From Triparma columacea (taxonomy: Eukaryota; Sar; Bolidophyceae; Parmales; Triparmaceae): DNA of 58,560 nucleotides. Shown in pieces: positions 1-8,602 of the stretch (positions are counted from its first letter, which is position 1; the number at the start of each line of letters is the position of its first letter). The notes under the pieces are model-generated. The model did not search any database. It was not told the DNA's origin and worked only from the letters and a program-made list of their open reading frames with translations. The position numbers were made by a program, and so were the translations under genes. The stretch is taken from contig BRYA01001170.1 in NCBI GenBank assembly GCA_030267965.1, positions 8,191 to 66,750 on the forward strand. Reading direction: 5' to 3'.

Positions 1-771
1 GTGCGAGAGGTCCTATTGGGGGAGATCACCAAAACCAGTAAGAGCAGTTGCGGCGAGGGGGGAGTGTTGGGGGAGGCCTAGGGGAAGTTTCGCTTCAACG
101 AGGAAGGTTTTGCGTCGAGTTCGATGTCGAGAAGAGCTGAAGTCCTCTTAATTTGGTGTTAGGTAGTCGTACACTAGATTAATTTTGTGGTTAAGGATGT
201 GCACTTGCAAACCGAAAATCGGAAAAATTGAATTGTCTATTTTATACCTACGAAATATAAATTATTATTAACTATCAATTATATAAACTATTTTAGTATA
301 TATGATAATATGAAACTTGTTTTGATATCTCAAGAATATAATTTTAGTAATGTCTCAAATGTAACTTGATATATTAAATTATCATTAGTATATTGTATTT
401 TGAATATTATCGTATGTTTATAGTTCCTTAATAAATATTTGAATTTTCTCAGGTGTAGAATATTTTGCTATATGGATTGTTGTACATTTTGAAATCAATT
501 GAGAAGGTTTGATACAAACATAAAGATACTGAGATATCAACAAAGAATTTAGAAGACTTTTGAAAAATGTTGCGAGCAAAGGCGATTTTTGTCAATGACA
601 AACAAACGTATTGTTTATCGTCAAGAGCATAACAATTGTCAATAATCTTAGTCTTTCTTACGTCCCTTGTAATTCACAAACCTATTTAACACTTCTTACC
701 CTCTCCGACGCCACCAATCACCCAAACCACTCCGAACATTTCAACCCTCGTCCTAACAGCTTAAGATAAAT
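1..771. other. AT-rich intergenic region upstream of the first gene
   Basis: The first ~180 bases are GC-balanced and open in frame 1 up to a TAG at 82-84, so they could be the last exon of a gene to the left, but nothing supports that beyond the open frame. From ~180 to ~700 the sequence is strongly AT-rich with no convincing coding signal. It presumably holds the promoter and 5' leader of the membrane-protein gene starting at 772. Confidence 0.6.
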
Positions 772-2922
772 ATGGCCTCCGGTAACCTAACCCCTAATAT
801 TACTGCCAGTTTCGCATCTTTGAGAAGTGATCTTAGATCTCTCGACGATCTAGATTCCGCAAAAACCAAGTTGGACGCCTTTGAGGGCATGGTTGTCGAG
901 GTTGTCGAGGAGAATAGACTACTCAGAGAGGAGATCAGACTACTCAAAGAGGAGAACAGGAAGTTGAAAGCGGGGGACAGCCTCCCGGTGGAAGTCCCAC
1001 AAGATAACGATGAGGAGATTACACCTGCAATTGTTCCAAGTGAGGAAGATCGAGAGGTGGAGGTAAAATTGCGCCGAGCGTCCCTGGCAATTGGTGAACC
1101 ACTCTACGATACTTCAGGGAAGTCACTTCCAGGCTTTCTCAAGACGAAGGCGATAAGTGATGTCATAGCTACAATCGACTTAGCGGCGCTCGCTGAGTCG
1201 TACGTAGATACAATCAAGATGAGCTCTGGGGCAATACAGCGAGAGATGGAGAACTGGTTCGATGCAAACTTTCTGACATGGAGAGAGGAATCGGGATCAT
1301 TGAATGTGAAGAAAAACGTTAGGGCATTCGTGGTCGAGCTTGCGATCAAGTTACGTCCGATGGTCAAGATGTTCAGGATTGGCTTGGGGATGAGGTTGTT
1401 TACTGTTGCAGCGTCATCTTATGTCGACATGGCGACGGATGTGTTGGTGACGATTGCATTCTTTAGGACTGCTGGACAAGAGGGTTGGGGAATGGCTTCC
1501 TTGACTTGTGTGTCTGCGGGGATTGGATTTCAGGCTTTATTTGCGTGGTTGCAGTACCGGGGACTGGGGTTTAGGAAGTGGGGACCAATGGTTTTGTCTG
1601 CATTATTTGGTGTCCTACCGGTCATTGAAGCGTGGTCTGTGTTTCGGGGTGCTGAACAGGCTGAGGGTATGATGTTTGACCCTCTTATGATGCTCGCCAT
1701 TACGAAGGGTTCCGAAATTGTATTCGAGTCGCTCCCCGAGTCGATCATTCAAGCCATCTCCATGCTGTCAAGCAACCTTGAAGACCTCTCTCTTATCAAC
1801 TACTTCGGCATTACTTCTTCGATTGTTGCAACTGGAATGATCTGGACTGATGCAAATGTTGGTCTTGCTCGCTCTCTGTTTGTTGGTGCACCTAAGAATC
1901 CTGTCTACAACTGGCTTCCGATAGATAAGACGGCCTTCAAGAAGTGTTTTGGTGGCTTCTTCCTCTCCACCATGACGTTCTTTACATGCAACGTGTTCGC
2001 AATTGCTCTCGTATTCCTCAAGTTTGGAGGTAGCTTCATACTATACGGTATCCTCACCGAGATGGCGGCAGTTATGCTCTTCAAGCACTTCGCGGACGGC
2101 GAGCTTTTCGCTTTTTCTGTTGCTGCGAAACCTTCAAAAGTTCACTACGTTCTGGGCCCAGTCATGACATTTGGCTATTATATGGTCACGTTCGTCGGGA
2201 TGAACACACAGTCCAAAGCTCCATGCGAGTTGGGCCCACACATCAATGCGACGCTCATTATTTGGCGAATGATTACAAGTCTCATACTTGTTGTTCTAAC
2301 CCTCCCAAGCCTCGTCAACGACGGAACGTTGCCGTGGCTGTCAGTCACGGGTGGGATGGGATTACATTTTTCGTGCTTAGTCTTGAGCTGGGTTGGAGCG
2401 GCGATGTTCTTTGGAAATATGGCAGAGCACTGTGAGAGGTGGAGGTGGTGGAGGAGGCAGACAGGGAGGCAGCACACCGAAGAAAGGTGGGATGCGAAGG
2501 AAATATGGAATGGTTTGGAAACAAAGGACGAGGCAATGGCCAGATGGTTTATGGTCATCCACCCCCTTTACTTCCCCATGGACCGCATAAAGTCATGGAT
2601 CTGCAACGACCTCATCTCAAAGTACGGGCTGGCAAACGACGACACTGAAAACGACAAAAACGAGGACATTACCCCACCCCCCTTCCTCACCTCTGACTTC
2701 CACGACCGCATGATTATCATATTCAATTGGTGGGGTAACGAAGACGCTCTCACCTCCGTCCGCACTGCACTCTCCTCCCTCCCCACCTTCACCCCCCCCG
2801 TCATAACATCGCAAAGCAGTAAGATCTCGAAACAACGGTCGAATACCGGCAAAGTTGCCCCAGAAGCTATTCATGGCCAGGACAGTGATCGGTTGGAGAA
2901 TCATAAAAATGAGCCAAAATGA
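772..2922 (+). CDS. Multi-pass membrane protein, paralogue of the telomere-proximal gene; XK-related-like
   Basis: A single-exon 716-residue protein. Residues ~35-67 form a Leu/Glu/Lys coiled coil. A soluble stretch to about residue 200 is followed by 8-9 hydrophobic segments, then a hydrophilic tail rich in Ser/Lys. Near residue 218 the first membrane segment carries a D-x-x-T-D motif (YVDMATDV), and further on lies ESLPESIIQ. The same two landmarks, in the same order, occur in the gene at 55521-57935 (MTDLVTDV, EAIPGVIVQ), so the two are paralogues. The D-x-x-T-D and E-x-x-P-x-x-x-Q signatures recall the XK-related (XKR) scramblase family, but this is inference from motif spacing only. No catalytic function can be assigned. 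The start ATG at 772 is the first in frame and follows a purine-rich leader. Confidence 0.85.
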   Translation: MASGNLTPNITASFASLRSDLRSLDDLDSAKTKLDAFEGMVVEVVEENRLLREEIRLLKEENRKLKAGDSLPVEVPQDNDEEITPAIVPSEEDREVEVKLRRASLAIGEPLYDTSGKSLPGFLKTKAISDVIATIDLAALAESYVDTIKMSSGAIQREMENWFDANFLTWREESGSLNVKKNVRAFVVELAIKLRPMVKMFRIGLGMRLFTVAASSYVDMATDVLVTIAFFRTAGQEGWGMASLTCVSAGIGFQALFAWLQYRGLGFRKWGPMVLSALFGVLPVIEAWSVFRGAEQAEGMMFDPLMMLAITKGSEIVFESLPESIIQAISMLSSNLEDLSLINYFGITSSIVATGMIWTDANVGLARSLFVGAPKNPVYNWLPIDKTAFKKCFGGFFLSTMTFFTCNVFAIALVFLKFGGSFILYGILTEMAAVMLFKHFADGELFAFSVAAKPSKVHYVLGPVMTFGYYMVTFVGMNTQSKAPCELGPHINATLIIWRMITSLILVVLTLPSLVNDGTLPWLSVTGGMGLHFSCLVLSWVGAAMFFGNMAEHCERWRWWRRQTGRQHTEERWDAKEIWNGLETKDEAMARWFMVIHPLYFPMDRIKSWICNDLISKYGLANDDTENDKNEDITPPPFLTSDFHDRMIIIFNWWGNEDALTSVRTALSSLPTFTPPVITSQSSKISKQRSNTGKVAPEAIHGQDSDRLENHKNEPK

Positions 2923-2991
2923 AAAACACTAAAATAAAATGTCAGTGTTATCAATTGGAAAGTAATCATTTCATTGTAATACATATAATTG

Positions 2992-4167
2992 TTACAACTT
3001 GGGGTTTATCGTTGTCCCTAGCCCCAACAGCTCGCCCCCTCTGCTGCTGTACGGAGGTCCAATGACCCTGCCAGTGTTTGCGTTAACCATAACTTCCCCT
3101 CCCTCCTTCGGCAGTCCTCTTGGTAGTTTCATTATGGTAAAGTCTGACTTGCCGAGGCTCCGCCTTATGTGCGCAGAGGCGCTTCTCCTTGCTGAGTTTG
3201 GTTCGCTCCGCGAGGCTAGTATCGGTCTAGGGGGCGGTCTGGACAGTAGGGGAATCCTGCTCCTTGCCTTGCCTGCCATGAGTCTTGCTTGGTGCTCCTC
3301 GAGCCTTCTCTGGAGGTCTATCTGGTGATTTCGTTGTTGTTCCGCTTGCATTGCGTGAGAAGGCGGAAGCTGCATCTCCGCTTTCATTCTTGTCGGGTTG
3401 AGTTTCTTTGTGATTGTTGTCATGCCTGTCTCGTCACCATCAATGGAAGAGTTTGACGACAACGAGGCAGTATCATCTGTGTCCCCCCCGTTTACAGAAG
3501 GGGACGAAATTGGCGAAATCTTGGGCTTCCTACCCCGCTTTTCTGCCAATCGTCTTACCCAAGGTTTTTCCATCGGGTGGTGGTACTGTTGCCGTTGCTG
3601 TTGCTTTCCCTGGTACACGTGTACGCTGTGTTGCTGGATCGCTCCCTGCTGTGGTAGCTGATACCTTCCAACCAGATAGTACGGCTCCTGTTCCCCAAAA
3701 CGCCCCTTCATACCCCCCCCCATCTCCCCCCCATACATCGTCCCATACCCCCCCCCTACTTCCACCCCCCCTTTCCTCATTCCTACGATATGTTCTTCTC
3801 CCCCGAATCCCCCCTTCCCCCAGGCCACCCCCCCCTCTGTCCCAGGTCTGGAAGGAGGGGGTCCTCTGTTGACGAAGAATTCCCCCGGTCCAGGTATCCT
3901 CCTTCCACACATCTCGACATTGTCCCCATATTCCGCAAAACCAAACCCTTCCTCGACCCCCTTGTCACCATAGAGGATATTTTTCTTCAGGTCCTCAAAC
4001 TCCTTGGCATCGACTACATTTTGCTTCCTGAGTTTCGCAAGCTCCTTAAGCTGAGAGAGCTGAGAACCGACGGATTGACGGTTAATATTTTGCACACTGA
4101 AGCTGGAGAAGGACTGGTCGTCCTCATCGTGCATTTTGAGGGGTAACTGAAACTCAAATTGTTCCAT
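2992..4167 (-). CDS. Low-complexity protein with a SHOCT-like helical segment
   Basis: A single-exon 391-residue protein. Residues ~37-66 (QLKELAKLRKQNVVDAKEFE, then DLKK) have the spacing of a SHOCT short helical domain: a leucine heptad, a turn and a second acidic/basic helix. The middle is Gly/Pro/Tyr/Gln-rich and looks disordered. The C-terminal half holds basic Ser-rich patches and an Arg/Pro-rich stretch. It converges on the membrane-protein gene to its left (69 bp between stops). No enzyme motif is visible. The frame stays open through a very C-rich region where the other frames are broken, which supports it being real. The function is unknown. Confidence 0.65.
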   Translation of the reverse strand: MEQFEFQLPLKMHDEDDQSFSSFSVQNINRQSVGSQLSQLKELAKLRKQNVVDAKEFEDLKKNILYGDKGVEEGFGFAEYGDNVEMCGRRIPGPGEFFVNRGPPPSRPGTEGGVAWGKGGFGGEEHIVGMRKGGVEVGGGYGTMYGGEMGGGMKGRFGEQEPYYLVGRYQLPQQGAIQQHSVHVYQGKQQQRQQYHHPMEKPWVRRLAEKRGRKPKISPISSPSVNGGDTDDTASLSSNSSIDGDETGMTTITKKLNPTRMKAEMQLPPSHAMQAEQQRNHQIDLQRRLEEHQARLMAGKARSRIPLLSRPPPRPILASRSEPNSARRSASAHIRRSLGKSDFTIMKLPRGLPKEGGEVMVNANTGRVIGPPYSSRGGELLGLGTTINPKL

Positions 4168-4288
4168 GGAAAAATGGACCAGCGGAACTAATACTAGACA
4201 TGACTTCTATTTTTCTCTTTGGGATCCTGTAACATGAAAGCTTCGACGTTTTTTTTCCCACTTATAATATTTCATCCCTTCAAATCTG

Positions 4289-6559
4289 TTAATACTCGTC
4301 TTCATACCCGTCCTCATCATAATCCTCTCCCTCCTCCTCCTCCTCTTCCTCTCCTTCCTCCTCACCCTCTTCATCTTCCTCCTCCTCCTGTTCCTCATCC
4401 TCCTCCTGTTCCTCATCCTTTTCCTCCTCTTCCTCCTCCTGCTGTTCTTCCTCTTCCTCCTGTTCATCTTCCTTCCCATCCTCCTGTTCTTCCTCCTTCC
4501 CCTCCCCCCCCCCCATCTGTTCCTCTTCTTCCTCTCCTCTCAATCCTTTCCTCAAAAGTTCCTCCTTAATCCCTCCCCCAACTCTCCTGTCCAGGTATAT
4601 CCCGTACGTCTCCAGCGCCCCACTCGCTTCCTTGACCATCCCCTTTGTCTTTGGCATAAGTTCCTCCTTATAGAACTCGCACCACTTCTTAACCATGCCC
4701 TTATCGATGTCCCCTTGTCCCCTGTTAGCCCTTCCTGGTTTCAGCGCCCTCGTTAGCGCCCCCTCGACGGCCTTGGTAAGGTCCTTAAGGTCCGTCGCTA
4801 CCCTCTCGACGCAGACACCGGTTAGCTCGCAGTCCTCACCCTTGTTGAGCCCGCACAACGTACCGCTCTTAAGGATCATCCGAGCGGCCTCGAGGTGCTC
4901 CTCCCGAAGGCTAGTGCTCGTTATCGCCCTGCTGTCCCTTCCCCCCCTGTGGGGGTTTGGGGGTGTGGAGATCTCGGTGAAGGAACCTCCGAAGCACTGG
5001 GTGCGGAGGAGGACGTAGTGGGCGTAGCGGGACATGAAGGCCTTGTGGGGAGCGGCCGCGGGGCCATCGGAGGCGGAGGTTGCGAGGAGCATCCTGCTGT
5101 TGAAGTACTGTGAAGGGGTTGGTTGAGGGTGGGAGAGAGGGGGTGGGGAGGAGGGTTAGCGGTTATGTGAGTGTGTTGGTACAATTCCAACACGAAACCA
5201 GCCCCAAAACCCCCCTCCTCACCCCCCCCCACCCCCCCCCCGCGCGTGCCTAAATCCTTCTCACCTTCTCCTTCCTCTTTTGGTCTCTGGTCCTCCTAAG
5301 TTCCCTAAGTCTCGCCTTAAGTGCCGGCGCATGGTCCGGGCTACCGTCGCTGCTGAACCTATGCAGCACGTAAAGCGCCTTCAGGTTCGTCCTGTAGTCG
5401 AGCTCCGCCATCTTCGCCCAAAGCTTGCGGAGGATGGGGTCGTAGAGGTCGTACTGCCCGGAGATCTGGTAGGTTACTCCGACAAGACGCTCAACGTGCT
5501 TCGGCTTAACGCCAGTGTCGTCGGGGCGGGTGGCTTTTAGGAGGACTGTGCATGGTTAGGATAGCATGTAGGGGTGGGTTAGCTTTTACTGATTCTCTAT
5601 TATCTTATCTATTCTCTTGTGCGATTCCCCCCCCTCCCTCCCAAACTCCCCCCCCCTCCCTCACCTTGCTCAAGTTCACTACTCATCATCCCCTTGACCT
5701 CCCTCACGTACTTGCCCCCAATGTTCTGCGCCACGCTCATCGCGTCCTCCGCCTTCTCCCTGATTTCCGGTATGCTGCTCTTGAGCATCGTGAAGCCCTT
5801 AGTAAGAGTGGCTGTGGCTGCGCTAGCAGCCTTGCCGACATATGGACCGACCTGGCTACCGGCGCTACCCCGCCGGCCCCTGCCGGGCGGCGCCCTACCC
5901 CTCTGGGGGACGCCCCTCCTTCCCCTACCGGGTGGGGGCTGCCCCCTCTGATTCTTGCCCCCCCTGCTACCTCCTGCCCTCCCCTTGGGTTGCTGGTAGT
6001 AGTAGTCCTCCTCCTCTTCTTCTTCCTCTTCCTCCTCGTATTCGAGCTCAAGGTCGTCGTCGTCGTCGCTTTGGTAGCCGTAGGTGTCTCCGTAGGAGGG
6101 CCTCTTTCTTGGGTTGATTGGGGATCCATTTGGTGATCCTCCCTGTCTACTTCTATCCCTTGCGTTTGGTGTTCTGTTGGATGTAGGTCTTCCTCTAGGT
6201 GATGAGGCAGGCGATGTGTGTCTTTGATCACTTCTTATATCAGTTCTTGTACTGTGTGTTGGATAATTTCTCCTAGTAGTTCCACTTGACATTCCCGTTG
6301 GATTCCTATTTTGTGTTTGTGTAGGCTTATTTGTACGCTTTGTGATATGAGAATTCTTACTATGTATCTTATTATAATCATCATCTGTATAATCATCAGA
6401 ATGATCAGAAAGAAGAGGAGAGGATTGACCAGAAGGGACATCAACGTAAGAACGACCTCGGTTACTCTTTCCTCCTCTCCTGCCACTCCCATTACCTTTA
6501 CCAACTGCTACACAGTTTAGTAACGATAGTGATACAACGACAAGTACTAGAAATTTCAT
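4289..6559 (-). CDS. ANTH-domain (AP180/CALM-type) protein with N-terminal signal-like peptide
   Basis: Three exons on the minus strand: 6559-5665, 5545-5265 and 5107-4289. All junctions are GTGAG/AG and preserve frame, giving ~664 residues. The N-terminus is a hydrophobic signal-like peptide (about residues 1-19), then a Ser/Arg/Gly-rich, Asp/Glu-rich and RGG-like low-complexity region to ~235. The ANTH core follows: ELEQVLLKATRPDDTGVKPK runs across the first junction, then LKALYVLHRF, and in exon 3 an aromatic SRYAHYVLLR. This order is that of phosphoinositide-binding clathrin-assembly proteins. The tail is ~70 residues of mostly Glu/Asp. Known ANTH proteins are cytosolic, so the hydrophobic N-terminus is odd; it may be a true signal peptide, a membrane anchor, or a wrong start. 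Role in clathrin-type membrane traffic is inferred from the fold. Confidence 0.75.
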
Positions 6560-6800
6560 CCTTAAGATCTATCAGCCAAACAAATGAGGGGATAAACGAT
6601 AAACTGCAAAGGTTGATGGGATGGGATGGGAGGGGCAAAGGAAGCAAAGGAAAACAAAAGAAGTCTTCAATCCAATCAATCAAGATACAAGGCAAAAATA
6701 AAGGCAAAAACCGTACGGAATTCATTCGTATTTTAGCTATTGATATATATATATATATATAGTCTCTATAGGAAGAGTTCGGAACCCTTTGACTTCATGC

Positions 6801-7505
6801 TTACCCTGCTACTGCCGTCGCTACTGGCACCTCGTCTCTACCGTTCCCCTTACCCCTGCTATTGAACGCCCCCCCAAGCGCCGCATCGATGCCCCCATCA
6901 GGTTGCGCCGGTCGGTCTGGCGCCGCATTTCCCAGCAGAGGCACGAACCTGTGGCCCCCCTCCGCAGTGGCGGCCGGAACCGCCGCGCCGGCTGAGGAAA
7001 CCTCGGAGGCTACAGGAATCTGAACGCCGCTCGAGCCGCCGGCGGCACTCACGGCAACGACCGCGACAAGGTTCGCAGGCTTCACAGCAACCACCTCACC
7101 TCCGTCAAGTAGCACCTCGATCCTCCCACTCGACGTCACACCTCTCGCCGCACCTCTCTTTCCGTTCTTCTCCTTCTCCCTCAAGCCGTGTAGTCTACAC
7201 CTACCCCCGTGAACCCCTTGTTCCGGAACCAGCAGTGCGAGGTTAGCCATCGCAACTGCTAGGGGTCTGGCGGCTTTGCTTGAAGCAGAGGCTGGCACAC
7301 GCTCCCCGAATGCTATCCTTACGACGATCCTGTTATCCGGATTACCAGAATGGGGGGGAAGCACCTCAGCCCTTAGACCGTTGAGTGAAGGATGAGAGGA
7401 GAGGGAGTGAAGTAGAACCATGTCTCCTCCCTGGAGGACGACGGGGGAGGATCCTGGAACAGAGAGAGGGGAGGGATAAGCGGAAGAAGAACAGCACACT
7501 CCCAT
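6801..7505 (-). CDS. Small protein with N-terminal acylation motif and SH3-like NG...KPxNL segment
   Basis: A single-exon 234-residue protein. It begins MGVCCSSS, which fits N-myristoylation at Gly2 with palmitoylation at Cys4/Cys5, so membrane attachment is likely. Residues ~28-50 (LSSHPSLNGLRAEVL) and ~125-145 (IEVLLDGGEVVAVKPANLV) together resemble the SH3-like motif seen in many algal proteins (xNGxxGxV ... VxLDxGxxxxVKPxNL), here interrupted by a ~65-residue insert. The C-terminal third is Ala/Gly/Val-rich with no known motif. It is divergent from the PDZ-protein gene starting at 7611 (105 bp between ATGs). The function is unknown. Confidence 0.6.
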   Translation of the reverse strand: MGVCCSSSAYPSPLSVPGSSPVVLQGGDMVLLHSLSSHPSLNGLRAEVLPPHSGNPDNRIVVRIAFGERVPASASSKAARPLAVAMANLALLVPEQGVHGGRCRLHGLREKEKNGKRGAARGVTSSGRIEVLLDGGEVVAVKPANLVAVVAVSAAGGSSGVQIPVASEVSSAGAAVPAATAEGGHRFVPLLGNAAPDRPAQPDGGIDAALGGAFNSRGKGNGRDEVPVATAVAG

Positions 7506-7610
7506 GGCAGGGAAGCGAAAACGGCGTAGTTATTAAGGAAACAGCGTGTGGGCACCTCTTTGTCTTAATGCAATCCCTTCACTTCACAGCTTCACAGTTT
7601 CCTTTTTGCC

Positions 7611-8522
7611 ATGGTCTTTGCTTCCATAAAGAGTATCGTATCATCCGCCCTCTCCCTATTCCCCCGTCGTCGGAAATCCTCCCAGCCCTCCATAATCGTC
7701 GACATTGACGCCTCAACCCTCCATTCAAAGGTGTGAATTCCAATCCATGCGTCGTCAACGAGTGTCCTTTACCCCCTTCTCTAACACCCCCCCCCCCCCC
7801 AAACTCCCGGAAGATTGAATCCGGTTCACTGACCTCTCTTCCCCTCGGTTTCTTGCATTGGAACTTTTCCCTTACGTCCCAGTCAAAGTATACCTTCCAC
7901 TCCTTCACCTTCACCGAGTCTTCCCTCGGTATAACCATAAACGTCCGTCGCCCTTACTCCGCCATCGTATCCGCCCTCCGTGAGCTTGGAAAGCACAGCG
8001 GTTTAAAGGTCGGGGACGTGATCGTTAGCATAGGTGGTCAGTGCCCGAGGCAGTGGCTTGATATGGTTGCGCAGCAGCTGCTTGAAGCGGAGAGACCGCT
8101 GGTGGTGGAGATTATGAGGGTGGAGGGGGAAAATGAGGTTATTAAGAAGGCGCTTAGCGAGGTGAGGGTTAAGTGAGACGTTTTGTGAGCCCAAGGCGAT
8201 AAATACTGACCCCCCTCTACCACCTCGCCAGCCCTCATCGATGCCAGCCGTCGTTCACACCAAGGCTCCCCGCATCCTCTCCCCCCAGACAGAGTTTGCT
8301 ATTACCCAAGCGTCTTCATTTTCCCGTCCCTCCGTCAGCTCTATCGATTCCCCCGGTAAAAAGAAGTCCGCCAAGTCCGCCAAGTCCGCCAAGAAGGGGA
8401 AGGGCAAGACACCGGCTAAGAAGGGCGGAAAATCCGCGAAGGCAAGGCAGGCTGTGAGGGTTAACGACGGGACGCCAAGCAGGAAACTGAAGAAGACGAA
8501 ATCAAAGGCCAAGAAGAGGTAG
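7611..8522 (+). CDS. PDZ-domain protein with lysine-rich C-terminal tail
   Basis: I join three exons: 7611-7730, 7883-8161 and 8232-8522, giving ~229 residues. Exon 2 encodes a compact PDZ-like domain: SLGITI as the carboxylate-binding loop, then SGLKVGDVIVSIGG and the helix QWLDMVAQQLLEAE, ending in LVVEIMRV. Exon 2 could also run on to a TGA at 8174. However, a GTGAGG donor at 8162 and a CCAG acceptor at 8228-8231 connect it in phase to an open frame that continues as a Ser/Lys/Ala-rich basic tail (repeated KSAK, ending KSKAKKR). The tail resembles nuclear or nucleic-acid-binding tails. If the second intron is not spliced, 8241-8522 would be a separate 93-residue basic protein. PDZ domains bind protein C-termini; the partner is unknown. 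Confidence 0.65.
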
Positions 8523-8602
8523 GCTACGGAGCAAAAGCAGAGCATAGCGACAAAAGCAAAAGCAGCGTCACATTTATCAACCCCCCCGTAGTTGTGTTTT
8601 TT

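Noticed and set aside
5552..6136. Plus-strand frame of ~194 residues rich in Pro/Leu/Val
   Set aside because: Antisense of the acidic/RGG part of the ANTH gene; composition is explained by the opposite strand and C-rich intron sequence.
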